From: Melioribacter sp051488665
Lineage (GTDB): Bacteria; Bacteroidota; Ignavibacteria; Ignavibacteriales; Melioribacteraceae
DNA length: 64,000 nt
Assembly (NCBI RefSeq): GCF_051488665.1
Contig: NZ_JBPSEG010000001.1
Span: 310,001-374,000 of the forward strand
Reading direction: 5' to 3'
Notes under the pieces: generated by a model
What the model saw: only the letters and a program-made list of their open reading frames with translations
What the model was told of the DNA's origin: nothing
Database searches by the model: none
Position numbers and translations under genes: made by a program
Shown: positions 54,985-64,000 of the stretch, one piece after another
Numbering within the stretch: the stretch's first letter is position 1
Layout: each line of letters opens with the position of its first letter

Positions 54985-55277
54985 CTGCAGCATTATTAAT
55001 GGCTCTCCATTTAATTTTTATCGCCTACATTTTTGTACTTAAATATCAGGAAGAATCGCTCGCTACGGCTTTCCTGAACGGGGCGTTGATAATCATATTA
55101 TTTACAGTCGGCTGGTCGATCTCGAGCAGCATCGTAAAAATATTCTTCGACTCCGAAGGTATAAGTCTGGAATTGAACGCCGACACGATTTCATTAATTT
55201 TATTAAGTATCGCAGAGTTCTTTTTTTACCGGTTTTACTACGGTCAAAAGACTACTGAAGCCGGTACGGAAATGTAA
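54981..55277 (+). CDS. Unknown small membrane protein
   Basis: 98 residues, three helices. Last of the rightward operon; its 3' end overlaps the convergent tonB gene by 26 bp. Confidence 0.6.
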   Translation: MTAALLMALHLIFIAYIFVLKYQEESLATAFLNGALIIILFTVGWSISSSIVKIFFDSEGISLELNADTISLILLSIAEFFFYRFYYGQKTTEAGTEM

Positions 55278-55926
55278 TTATTGCCGTCTGTTCGGTTTGT
55301 TTTGCATTTGGCGGGAGAGGCTCGAATCGCCACTGGCGGAGAGAATTTATAGCCGCCATTTCGAGTTTAGCGTCCGCTTTAATAAGAGGAATAATTTTCC
55401 CTACTGTGCCGTCAGGCAGAATTGTAAATTTCAATTTGACGTCGATTTCTTTTGAAACTCCTTCGGGATATTCGGGCAGGATGTAGCTGTAAATTTTTCT
55501 TATACCTTTACCTCCGAAGTCGAGTTCAAACCCGAAACCGCCTAAGCCCTCGCCCGTTGCTTCGGTGCCGCTCAATTTATTTTCTTCAATACCGTCCCGA
55601 TTGTTTTCTATTTCCTTCTTCGTTTCTTCTTTTTTCTTTTCCGTTCTTTTTACAATATTGTCCGTATCCTCGGAACGAGCTTTGGGAAGCTCAACCTTCT
55701 TTTCTTCTTTTTTTGTTTCGACCTTCTGTTTTTTGGGTTCTTCTTTGACTTCGTTTTTAGTGACAGGACCCCGGCTGCCTGCAAAAGTTCCCGTACCGAA
55801 TCCGACGGTAACGTAATCTTCCTCTTCCAAATTTACAGGCAAGTGAATAAAAGCAAAGAGAGCGATAATAACGAGATGTATCAAAAAGGAAGCTAAATAA
55901 GAGTTTTTCCTTATCTTGTCATTCAT
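55252..55926 (-). CDS. tonB: TonB-family energy transducer
   Basis: 224 residues. One N-terminal membrane helix (YLASFLIHLVIIALFAFIHL), a Lys/Glu-rich periplasmic linker (60-120), then the C-terminal TonB domain (KLKFTILPDGTVGKIIPL, INSLRQWRFEPLP). Last gene of the exbB-exbD-tonB series. Confidence 0.88.
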   Translation of the reverse strand: MNDKIRKNSYLASFLIHLVIIALFAFIHLPVNLEEEDYVTVGFGTGTFAGSRGPVTKNEVKEEPKKQKVETKKEEKKVELPKARSEDTDNIVKRTEKKKEETKKEIENNRDGIEENKLSGTEATGEGLGGFGFELDFGGKGIRKIYSYILPEYPEGVSKEIDVKLKFTILPDGTVGKIIPLIKADAKLEMAAINSLRQWRFEPLPPNAKQTEQTAIITFPYRLQ

Positions 55927-56332
55927 ACTCTGCTTTCTCTGTCTCGATTGTAAATTTATCGATGCCCACGCCTTTAGCCGCGTCGATTATTTTAATTATA
56001 AGATCGATATTGACGGACTTATCCGCTCTTATAATGAGATTACTTTCGTTAGTCTGTCTTTTCAGCATATCGAGACGTCCTGCAATTCTTTCTATTGATA
56101 TTTCTTCGTTCCCGAGAAAAATCTGATTTCCTTCCGTAATCGTAACGATTAATTTTGCAGGGGCGACCTGTTCGTTATTTTTTGCCGAAGGTAATTTGAT
56201 CTTCACTCCGGTTTGAATAACGAACTGAGAAGTAAGCAGAAAAAATATCAGCAAAAGCATTACTATATCCGTAAGCGAAGAATATGCAAAAATACTTAGC
56301 GGTTTATTATTGGTTTCAAATTTCATAGTCAA
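55919..56332 (-). CDS. exbD: ExbD/TolR-family protein
   Basis: 137 residues. TM helix with the proton-carrying Asp (SLTDIVMLLLIFFLLTSQF), then a periplasmic alpha/beta domain. Overlaps tonB by 8 bp. Confidence 0.9.
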   Translation of the reverse strand: MTMKFETNNKPLSIFAYSSLTDIVMLLLIFFLLTSQFVIQTGVKIKLPSAKNNEQVAPAKLIVTITEGNQIFLGNEEISIERIAGRLDMLKRQTNESNLIIRADKSVNIDLIIKIIDAAKGVGIDKFTIETEKAEYE

Positions 56333-56334
56333 CC

Positions 56335-56985
56335 TCAGATGTTAATTTCCTCGTCGTCTTCAATAGTCCCTTTACCCGAATCCTCGAGAATATCGATGAC
56401 GTCTGTCGTTACCAGTTCGATATCCATAACCAGTTTGCTTATTGCGCTTACAAAATAATTGTAAAACGCCAGGGCGGGAATGCCCACAATCAATCCGAAT
56501 GCGGTAGTTATTAAAGCTTCCCAGATGCCTCCCGCAAGGTCTGCCGGATTTGCCGAGCCCTGCAATTCCTGGATTTTCATGAAAGCTGTAATCATACCGG
56601 TAACAGTACCCAGGAATCCAAGGAGAGGCGCTATTCCCGATATCGACGCCAAAATTGGCAGACCTTTTTCAAGTTTTGCGATTTCCTGTCTGCCTGCGCT
56701 TTCGATTGCCTCTACAACGCGTTGATGCCCGTGTCGGTATTTTTTCAATCCTTTTTTAACTATGTTCGAAACCGGAGTTCTATCTGCAATGCAAATGGCA
56801 ATAGCGCCGTCGATATCCTTCTTTTTCAACATCGTCCTTATTCTTACCAAAAAAGCCGGCACGTTTACTTTGGCTTTTTTAAGTACAATAAATTTTTCGA
56901 TAATAATTGCAACAGCAATTAACGAGCAAGCCAGAATTAAATACATAATCCAGCCGCCTTTTAGAAAAATTGAGAGTAGATCCAT
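56335..56985 (-). CDS. exbB: ExbB/TolQ/MotA-family channel
   Basis: 216 residues, three membrane helices, central GLPILASISGIAPLLGFLGTVTGMITAF and the conserved TTAFGLIVGIPALAFYN. Partner of ExbD for proton-driven outer membrane work. Confidence 0.92.
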   Translation of the reverse strand: MDLLSIFLKGGWIMYLILACSLIAVAIIIEKFIVLKKAKVNVPAFLVRIRTMLKKKDIDGAIAICIADRTPVSNIVKKGLKKYRHGHQRVVEAIESAGRQEIAKLEKGLPILASISGIAPLLGFLGTVTGMITAFMKIQELQGSANPADLAGGIWEALITTAFGLIVGIPALAFYNYFVSAISKLVMDIELVTTDVIDILEDSGKGTIEDDEEINI

Positions 56986-57005
56986 AATTGCCTTCCGTTA
57001 GATTA

Positions 57006-59042
57006 TTAAAAATTTTGTTCGTAAAATTTACGCGCTTCCGATTCGCTATTAAATGGGCCTACGCGCACTCTGAACCATATCCCTCCCTTTTCGGGAATAT
57101 TGACTTTCATTATATACGCTTTATGCCCTTTCCTTTTCCAATTGCTCACTTCGTTTATAGCTTTTGCCTCGTTTCTCCAGGACGACGTCTGTACGTAATA
57201 CCTTGAACCGTCTGTAAAAATAGTTTTATATACGTGTATGTCGTTAGCCGGGTTTATATACAAACCGGCATTGTCGACGGATTGTCGAGGCGCCGGGGCA
57301 GCCTGTATATTCGTTTTATCTTCGAGTTTGGCAACTCTTGGAAAATCATCTTCGATAACCGGCGGAATGTTTTCATTAATACTTTCGTTTTGATCCTGGC
57401 TCAGCGAAGCTATTTCATTATTACCTTGTTCTTGTACGGCGGCGGCATTCTGCCGCTCGGCAATCTCGGGTTCTGACTTATTGCCGCCGTTGAAAAACAA
57501 GTAGATTACGCCTGCAAACATTATCGCAACGAATAAGCCGATAATTACGTATTTGAGGTATCCCGTCTTTTCTTCTTCGTATTCTTGCTCGTCTTCATAT
57601 TTATTTTGCTGAGCGGATGTTACAGGGCGTCTTTCTTCTTTTTGTTCAACGAATTCATATTTTGTTGAGATTCTTTCTTCTTTCAACTCCTCTTTGATTG
57701 TTGTTTCCAGTTTTTCAAACAGATTTTCGGATACTCGCCGCGGAGATTTCAGGATATCTTCTTCTTCATGCACATCTTCTATTTCCTCCTCGAATTCCGA
57801 ATCGTCGTAATTTTCAAGTTCTTCTTTTAATTCATCGCCCCAATTCCATTCGGTATTTCCCTCTATTTTTTTTCCGAGTCCCAAAAATTCGTCTTCCTCT
57901 TCATCTTCAATATCCGCGTCTACCGGCTCGTCTGTATCTTCAACGTCAATTCGTTCTTCAACGTACTCCTGATCTTTTTTGCGGTGTTTCCCAAGTTCGA
58001 TTTCGATTTCCTTAGTTTCATCTACCTCTTTTTTATCATCAGGCTCATATTCCGATTCAGAGATCGATGTTTCCTCTTCCTCCTGCATTTCATCAGTTAT
58101 TTCTTCCTCAAGAATTTCTTCCTCCGCATTTTCCTCCTGAGCCTGTTCTTCCGGTACTCCATCAACGGATTCGTCCGGGATTACATCTCCGTCAACTTTA
58201 TCCGCCGCCTCTTCATGCGCTTCTTCCTCTTTTTCGATTTCTTTTACTTCTTCGCGCTCTGAGATATCATCATTATCAACATTTTCATTAGCCGAATCCG
58301 ATTCCAGGTTTTCGAGCAAATATTCCAGTCCGAAGTCTTCTTCTTTATCCTGGTTGTTTTCTGTCGGTAGAGTCGTTTCAGCATCCTCGAATGACTCGTA
58401 GTCCTCCAGCAATTGACTGGGAGTCAAATCGTCTTCTTCTGTCTTTTCGTCATTCTTATCCCGGTCGTCGATAATGTTATTTATTATATCTTCGGAAACC
58501 CTGTCTTCGTCGAAATGAAGATCGGCAGTGAGTTCCGACAATTCCGTTTTGATATCCTGCTTTGTCCCGGATTTTTCGCTTTTATAATACTCATCCCAGA
58601 TATTTGCATCCGGTATACGTTCCGATTCGGAGAGGAGATCGTTCGTGCGTTCTTCAATTAATTTTTTGAATACGACATAAGAAGCTTCCGCATCCTGTTC
58701 GGCTTCTTCGCCGATCGGAATAATCGGTTTGCCGACGCCGATACTGAACGTCTCGGTGTCTTCAGAGGGCTCTTCGTAAAAATGTACCGGCATATCGATC
58801 GAGATGAAAGTAACTTTGTCGGATAAACTTTCTCTCAACGGAGAGAAAAGAATTTCATCCGATTTATTTTCCTCATTATTTTTTTTCAGTTGGAAAAATC
58901 CCACTCCGGGAACTTTGATAGTTAATCCGGGCGCAAGCTGATCGGCAAGTTTCTTTACAAAAATCCCGAATGCCAATTCTGCCTCGCTCGAGGAAACCCC
59001 CAGCGAGCCGGATACCTTCTTTTTCAATTCGTCAATATTCAT
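57006..59042 (-). CDS. HU-CCDC81 and SPOR domain protein with long acidic linker
   Basis: 678 residues from ATG 59042 (AAGGAT before it). Residues 1-90: HU/CCDC81 DNA-binding-like fold (INVDELKKKV-type start; GVGFFQLKK). About 100-505: extremely Glu/Asp-rich, probably disordered. TM near 520 (YVIIGLFVAIMFAGVIYLFF), then SPOR (SRYYVQTSSWRNEAKAINEVSNWK) for peptidoglycan binding. Links cytoplasm to the division septum. Confidence 0.85.
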   Translation of the reverse strand: MNIDELKKKVSGSLGVSSSEAELAFGIFVKKLADQLAPGLTIKVPGVGFFQLKKNNEENKSDEILFSPLRESLSDKVTFISIDMPVHFYEEPSEDTETFSIGVGKPIIPIGEEAEQDAEASYVVFKKLIEERTNDLLSESERIPDANIWDEYYKSEKSGTKQDIKTELSELTADLHFDEDRVSEDIINNIIDDRDKNDEKTEEDDLTPSQLLEDYESFEDAETTLPTENNQDKEEDFGLEYLLENLESDSANENVDNDDISEREEVKEIEKEEEAHEEAADKVDGDVIPDESVDGVPEEQAQEENAEEEILEEEITDEMQEEEETSISESEYEPDDKKEVDETKEIEIELGKHRKKDQEYVEERIDVEDTDEPVDADIEDEEEDEFLGLGKKIEGNTEWNWGDELKEELENYDDSEFEEEIEDVHEEEDILKSPRRVSENLFEKLETTIKEELKEERISTKYEFVEQKEERRPVTSAQQNKYEDEQEYEEEKTGYLKYVIIGLFVAIMFAGVIYLFFNGGNKSEPEIAERQNAAAVQEQGNNEIASLSQDQNESINENIPPVIEDDFPRVAKLEDKTNIQAAPAPRQSVDNAGLYINPANDIHVYKTIFTDGSRYYVQTSSWRNEAKAINEVSNWKRKGHKAYIMKVNIPEKGGIWFRVRVGPFNSESEARKFYEQNF

Positions 59043-59055
59043 AATAAATCCTTTT

Positions 59056-60636
59056 TTACCATCTGTAGGTTGCACCCCCTATCAAATCAAACGGCTTTTC
59101 CCGATAATCCGGATATACAAAATTACTTTTATTCAGGATGTTTTGAAAATCCGTCCAGAGGAATAAATTATCGAACATTTTATATTCTATCTTAAAGGAC
59201 AAATTATGGTAGTCCGGAAGAACATTTGTATTGGACAAATCCGTATAAGCTCCCTTCATGAAAATATACGACAACACAATATTGAAATTATTTGCAATTT
59301 CTTTCATGTATGTTGCGTTGAATCGTATTTCGGGTTGAAACGGTATTATCATACCGGCAGAGTTTTTAATTTTATAATAACCGGCGCTGACATTGAGATA
59401 ACCCGGAATTTTAGATTTCAATATTAACTCAACACCGCCGGAATATGCATTAACATCGTTTTCAGTAATGAGGTTGTAAAAGCCCGTTTGCTCATTGTCG
59501 AGAAAATAGCAGTAATTATCGGACGCCTTATATTCTGTCCATACGCCTGCCGTAAGAATATCAGTAATTCCGTAATTGATTCCCGCTTTTAAAGCCGATT
59601 TATTCTTAAGAAATATGTTGTCTATGAAATTATTTTTCAAATACGGATTTTGTTTGTAAAGGGAATAAAGGTCGACAAATTCTACTTGAGGTTTATACTC
59701 GGCGTACGCCGAGAGACCTTCGTCGATTTTGTAATTAAGCGCCACAAACGGAGACAAGAATGAATTATCGTCGTCGGAGCTGTATGTAATTCCCCCCGTA
59801 ACAATCAGGTCTGACAAAGAATATAATTTAATAAAACCGGTAAATGAGTAAAAATTTTCGCGGAAATTGATGTTTGCATGGTCGGTCATCTGCCTTTTTA
59901 TAATGGCGCTGCCGCCCAATGAAAAGAGGGAAAAGTTAACCGACAGTTCGGCGTTTCCGGAAAACATTTTTTCATTAAGGTTGTAATTGTTATGCCTGAA
60001 TTGCCTTCCGTTAAAATCGAAATCGAAATTCAAATTGCGTATGAATTTATTTTTTACTCTAAGATTAAAATTCATCAAATCATTATTGCTCAGAGAGTCC
60101 GGCGTTTTTGCGCCGAAATATTTATAAGAAAATTGTTCGTATAAACCGCCGACTCTGACGGAAGTGCCGGGCAGGAAATCGGAATTCGGACTTACAAAGA
60201 AATCGTTTTTCAAAGAAATACCCGAAGTATTGTAATATGCATAATCCGTATACTCCTTGATATTTTTACCCCATACGTCGAGTCCGAATAAATAATTATC
60301 GAACGGAGCGGATAAATTTAGCTCGCCGACAGGATAGGTATACAATCCCAAGCCAACATTCAGTCTTCCGATATAATATTCGTCGCTGCTGATTTTCGGT
60401 ATTTTCTTTACGGGAACGGATTCAATGAGAAGAGGCATTAATTCAGGCGAATAATTCGGTAAAAGAAAATCTTTGGAAATAATCGGAATCAACTCGGGCT
60501 TGGCTTTTTCGGCTTTCGGTATCTGTATCGATTGACTGCCGGTAATAACAAAATCGGGCAATTCGATACTCTTTTGCTCTTCCTGAGCCATCAATGACGC
60601 AGAAAAGATAAGTAATAAAAAGATAATTCGTTTCAT
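59056..60636 (-). CDS. Outer membrane beta-barrel protein
   Basis: 526 residues, signal peptide (IIFLLLIFSASLMAQ). Alternating aromatic strands through to a C-terminal GGATYRW, typical of TonB-dependent-like barrels without a plug. Overlaps the TPR gene by 4 bp. Role may be export or uptake together with the TonB set. Confidence 0.75.
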   Translation of the reverse strand: MKRIIFLLLIFSASLMAQEEQKSIELPDFVITGSQSIQIPKAEKAKPELIPIISKDFLLPNYSPELMPLLIESVPVKKIPKISSDEYYIGRLNVGLGLYTYPVGELNLSAPFDNYLFGLDVWGKNIKEYTDYAYYNTSGISLKNDFFVSPNSDFLPGTSVRVGGLYEQFSYKYFGAKTPDSLSNNDLMNFNLRVKNKFIRNLNFDFDFNGRQFRHNNYNLNEKMFSGNAELSVNFSLFSLGGSAIIKRQMTDHANINFRENFYSFTGFIKLYSLSDLIVTGGITYSSDDDNSFLSPFVALNYKIDEGLSAYAEYKPQVEFVDLYSLYKQNPYLKNNFIDNIFLKNKSALKAGINYGITDILTAGVWTEYKASDNYCYFLDNEQTGFYNLITENDVNAYSGGVELILKSKIPGYLNVSAGYYKIKNSAGMIIPFQPEIRFNATYMKEIANNFNIVLSYIFMKGAYTDLSNTNVLPDYHNLSFKIEYKMFDNLFLWTDFQNILNKSNFVYPDYREKPFDLIGGATYRW

Positions 60637-63605
60637 AGTAGTTTTAATTTTTTATTTGCTTCGTCCGCATATTCGCCGGAGTTATGTCTTCTTAAAACCG
60701 CTCTGTACATTTCCCTGGCTAATTTTTTGTCGTTCAATTCGAGATAGCAGTCGCCCAGACGAAGAAGAGATTTCGTAAACCATTCGTCATACGCCGCAAA
60801 GACCGATCTTACCCGCACAAACGCCGTAATTGCGTCATTCCACTGTTGCTGCTGCATGTAGGATAAGCCCAGATAGTATTGAGCTTCTGCGCCTATATCG
60901 TCCAGTCGTTTTTCTGCAACTTCTCTCAATAGCGGTATGGCGGATTCGTATCTTTTTTGATTCAGTTCCAGTTTCGCCGTTTCGACTTTGGCTTTATCGG
61001 CAAACAGAGTTCCGTCATAGTAGTTAATTACTCTTTCGAAAGTTTGGTACGCTTTTTCCAGATTGCCGCTCTTAACTTCTATTAACGCGCGCGCAAAGAG
61101 CAATTCCGGCATTCTTTTCGATTCGCCCGTTTTGCCGATTACTTTGTTGAGCGTTTCTGCAGCCGAGTCAAATTGTTTTTGTTTCGAATAAAGATTGGAC
61201 AATTCAAGGGCGGCAGAAACAGATATATCCGACGTCAGCGATAAATTCAAAACCTGGTTAAAAGCCGCAATCGCTAAAGTATCGTTATTTATATTAACGG
61301 CGCTTTTGCCCAGCCAGTAATACGCGTTTTTTAAAAGAGCGCTCGTCTGATACTTATTTATAAAATCGTAGTAAGCGTTTATGGCTTTATCGTATTCGCC
61401 TACGCTGTAAAAAATATCTCCCTTTTTAAGGTAAAATTGGTCGCTGTATTTTTGATTCGGATAGCGCTTTATAAAATCATCTATGATTTTAACCGCTTTG
61501 TCTGTTTCGTCTTTTGCAATGTAAGCGTATTGTATTCCGTTGACGGCGTCGATAATGTACGAAGTATTCGGATACTCGTTAAGAACTTTTTCGTAATAAA
61601 CCAAAGCCGAATCGTACTGCCCCATGTTGTAGTAAGAATCCCCGATTGAATAATAAGCAATCGGAATCAGCGCGGAATTCGGATATTTTCTGATAAGCCG
61701 CAAATAATTATCGACAGCCCAGTCGTACTGGTTTTGCTGGAAATAAATCCACCCGATAACATATTGAGCGTCGTCAGTATAATTAGAATAAGGAAACAAC
61801 TTCTGCAAATTTGAAAATTCGATTACCGCCTGTGCAGTTTTACCGGCTTTATAGAGAGACTGGCAATACTGATAATAATTTTGCGCGCTGCTTATTGCGT
61901 TTTCTTTCTTAAATAAATCTTCGTATATCTCGCTGGCTTTTTCAAAATTCTTCATTCCGAAATAGCTGTCGGCAAGGCGCAATTTAACTTCTTTGCTTAT
62001 TTTCTCGTTGCCGTATTTTTTCAGATAATCGTTAAAATAATAGACGGAATTCGGAAAATCCTTTTTGTTGAAATAAGCGTAGGCTTTTCCTAAAATTACT
62101 TGTTTGTTCAACAATAGATCCTCGCCGGAGGCAAGGTTATAATGCTTAATGGCATTATCGTATTCGCCCGAATAAAGATACGATTCGGCTATGTAAAAAT
62201 TCACCTTTTCTTTTTCGAAATCTCTGAATTTATTATACAGAAACGTGAGATCGCTTAGCGCGTCGCGGTACCTGTTCAGATAAAACTCCGTTATTCCTTT
62301 CCCCAATTTTGCGCGTTTGTACGGCTCGTTATAACTATTATTAACGCTCAGAGCTTCGTTGAAATAATTCCTTGCTTCACCGTATTTTTTTTCTTTCAAT
62401 TTAAGTTCTCCGAGCAGAGTAAGAGCCCGGCTTTTGGTTTCGATATCGTTCGAAGACGCCGCATTTTTCAATATCGACTCGGCGTCTTTTTGAGTGGCGG
62501 ATTCGAATAATAATGCGCCTTTACTCAAATTTACTTTTGACGCCAGCGGGTGATTAGGATAATTTTCGATGAATTCCCTGTAAAGGCTGTCGGCTTCTTC
62601 CCTGTGGTTCAAATATCTTTTTGATTCGGCGCTCCAGAATAACGCATAGACGGAGATTGTATCGTTGCTTGTTCTATTTAAATTGCTGAAAATTTCATAG
62701 GCTCTTTGATAGTCTTTGTTTTGAAATTTTATCCATCCGAGGTTGTAAATAATTTTTCGGCGCGTATCCTCCGATATATCGTATGCGGTCAAGTCCGACA
62801 TTATTTTTTCGGCTTTATCATACTCGCCCAATCTCATAAAAGCGTTGGACAGATAATAATCTTTTTCTATTCTCGATTTCTCGTTCAGCTTATCGAGTAC
62901 AGGATTGCTCAGTTCGAGCGTAGTTGTAGTGTAATCGCCTATCTTAAAATAGCAGATTCCAATACGCATCTGCGCCAGCGGCGCCAGACCGCTATCTCCG
63001 TAATACGATAAAAGTTCGTCGTAATTTGAAATGGCTTCCCGGTAATCTCTCAATTTTTCATAGACGGTTCCCAAAGAATAGATAGCGTCAATGAGATACC
63101 TGTTTGTAGTTGCGTTCGATATGCTCAAGTTGAAGTATTCTTCGGCTTCGTAGTATTTATTTTCCGCAGCATACGATTCGGCAAGCCAGTAATACGCGGT
63201 TCCTTTATGACTGCTTTCAGGATATTTTTCGACAAAATAGAAGAGCCTCTCCCTGCACTTACGATAAGCTCCGGCTTTATAATAAATTTCTCCGAGTCGC
63301 AAGAGCGAGAGTTCTTGATAATTTGAAAAGGGATAATCGGAAATCAGAGTTTCGAACTGAGTCGCAGCCGCCGAATAATCCGAAGTCTGGATTAAACTTT
63401 CACCGGAGTAATACAAAGCTGCCGCTTTCATTCCGTCGGCTGCATCTTCGGAGTTAATAACCATTGAGTAGTATCGATAAGAGTCGGTAAAATTTTTTTG
63501 ATTGTACAGCTCTGTAGCTTTATCAAAAATTTCATTTAGCGACTGCGCCCTTATTGTGGGCAGGCAGGAAATTAATAAAGAAAATAAAATTATTTTACGC
63601 TTCAT
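60633..63605 (-). CDS. Exported TPR-repeat protein
   Basis: 990 residues, signal peptide (KIILFSLLISCLPTIRAQ), then TPR repeats nearly throughout (AYYYSG..., GEYDKAINAYYDFINKYP types; at least 20). Periplasmic scaffold of the BamD/YbgF class by shape. First gene of the leftward operon. Confidence 0.88.
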   Translation of the reverse strand: MKRKIILFSLLISCLPTIRAQSLNEIFDKATELYNQKNFTDSYRYYSMVINSEDAADGMKAAALYYSGESLIQTSDYSAAATQFETLISDYPFSNYQELSLLRLGEIYYKAGAYRKCRERLFYFVEKYPESSHKGTAYYWLAESYAAENKYYEAEEYFNLSISNATTNRYLIDAIYSLGTVYEKLRDYREAISNYDELLSYYGDSGLAPLAQMRIGICYFKIGDYTTTTLELSNPVLDKLNEKSRIEKDYYLSNAFMRLGEYDKAEKIMSDLTAYDISEDTRRKIIYNLGWIKFQNKDYQRAYEIFSNLNRTSNDTISVYALFWSAESKRYLNHREEADSLYREFIENYPNHPLASKVNLSKGALLFESATQKDAESILKNAASSNDIETKSRALTLLGELKLKEKKYGEARNYFNEALSVNNSYNEPYKRAKLGKGITEFYLNRYRDALSDLTFLYNKFRDFEKEKVNFYIAESYLYSGEYDNAIKHYNLASGEDLLLNKQVILGKAYAYFNKKDFPNSVYYFNDYLKKYGNEKISKEVKLRLADSYFGMKNFEKASEIYEDLFKKENAISSAQNYYQYCQSLYKAGKTAQAVIEFSNLQKLFPYSNYTDDAQYVIGWIYFQQNQYDWAVDNYLRLIRKYPNSALIPIAYYSIGDSYYNMGQYDSALVYYEKVLNEYPNTSYIIDAVNGIQYAYIAKDETDKAVKIIDDFIKRYPNQKYSDQFYLKKGDIFYSVGEYDKAINAYYDFINKYQTSALLKNAYYWLGKSAVNINNDTLAIAAFNQVLNLSLTSDISVSAALELSNLYSKQKQFDSAAETLNKVIGKTGESKRMPELLFARALIEVKSGNLEKAYQTFERVINYYDGTLFADKAKVETAKLELNQKRYESAIPLLREVAEKRLDDIGAEAQYYLGLSYMQQQQWNDAITAFVRVRSVFAAYDEWFTKSLLRLGDCYLELNDKKLAREMYRAVLRRHNSGEYADEANKKLKLL

Positions 63606-63758
63606 TTAACCCGAATTTTTTATAAGAACTTTTTTAAATGCCTCGAAAAAACAAACTATAACTTCTATTCAAAAAATAATAATAATTTGCTTATAATGAT
63701 AATTCAGCCGGTTATACAAGCGCACAACTGCAACGTTCCGTGTTTAAATAAAAAAAAA

Positions 63759-63777
63759 GCCGGCTCGTTGAGCCGAC
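63759..63777 (-). terminator. Rho-independent terminator
   Basis: On the minus strand GTCGGCTC-AAC-GAGCCGGC (one G-T pair) followed by T8 (63751-63758). It ends the TPR gene that runs in from the right edge. Confidence 0.88.
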
Positions 63778-63798
63778 TTTTCAGAACTTTTATCTTAA

Positions 63799-64000
63799 TT
63801 ACCTCATATACTTCAATTCATATTCGGCAAGTTTTTTATATTGCGGATCCTTTTTAGCCAGTTCGAAATATTCTTTGGCTTTTTCAGTATCCTGTTTTTG
63901 TTTCAAAGCGAGTCCTTTGTAATAATAAGCCGCTCCTTTAAGTTTCGAATTCATCGAAATTACTTTGTCGGCTGCCTTAATAGCTTCGTCGTAGTTTCCG
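63799..64000 (-). CDS. TPR protein, N-terminal part outside the window
   Basis: The last 66 residues, ending at TAA 63799-63801. Reads GNYDEAIKAADKVISMN...KGAAYYYKGLALKQKQDTEKAKEYFELAKKDPQYKKL, two TPR units. Confidence 0.8.
   Translation of the reverse strand, partial: GNYDEAIKAADKVISMNSKLKGAAYYYKGLALKQKQDTEKAKEYFELAKKDPQYKKLAEYELKYMR

Noticed and set aside
57698..58291. Frames opposite the acidic linker of the HU-SPOR gene
   Set aside because: Phe/Leu-rich translations are the complement of Glu/Asp codons.

Overview
The window looks like a chromosome segment of a Bacteroidota/Chlorobi-group bacterium, most like an Ignavibacteria/Melioribacter-type organism. This is inferred from protein character (HU-CCDC81/SPOR fusion, many-repeat surface lipoprotein with PNGGE motifs, TonB/ExbBD with TPR and beta-barrel partners) and from one TAnnTTTG-type promoter; no 16S gene is present. 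Host genes flank one large transposable (Mu-like) prophage of about 39.6 kb.

Left host flank (1-8136): NADP-type glutamate dehydrogenase (3' end cut by the window edge), a leftward operon of universal stress protein, cation/proton antiporter with a fused EIIA domain and MlaE-type permease, a divergent branched-chain aminotransferase, and a methyl-accepting chemotaxis protein.

Prophage (about 8.14-47.86 kb): leftward late genes run from a protease/scaffold gene, lambda D/E-type decoration and capsid proteins, Mu gp36/gp37-type connectors, an embedded lysis cassette, tail tube, a frameshifted tail chaperone, tape measure, hub and fibres, into a complete diversity-generating retroelement (DGR) at the left end: variable fibre gene, Avd, template repeat (TR), reverse transcriptase and a small overlapping gene. 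A rightward block (28.6-35.1 kb) holds terminase, DUF935 portal, Mu F and Mu G homologues. At 35.1-38.0 kb a leftward lysogeny block carries the repressor, two small accessory genes and an overlapping pair whose architecture recalls lambda RexA/RexB. The rightward early region (38.1-47.4 kb) has Ner/Cro-like and CII-like regulators, MuA-type transposase, MuB-type ATPase, Gam, a gp16-like protein, a Mor-like activator and many small overlapping genes. It ends in about 480 bp of non-coding, repeat-rich DNA that is the likely right transposition end.

Right host flank (47.9-64.0 kb): LexA with a clear promoter, two small unknown genes, tRNA-Gln(CUG), a 1229-residue lipoprotein with about 12 tandem beta-domains, an NHL-propeller protein, three small membrane proteins, and a leftward operon of TPR protein, beta-barrel, HU-SPOR protein, ExbB, ExbD and TonB. 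A TPR gene is cut by the right edge.

How the parts fit: the prophage replicates by transposition (A, B, Gam), packages with Mu-type terminase/portal into a lambda-E/D-type head, and carries a tail with a tape measure. Its DGR rewrites the last 40 codons of a C-type-lectin-like fibre from an intact template, which is expected to change receptor specificity. While lysogenic, the repressor-side genes probably supply superinfection exclusion.
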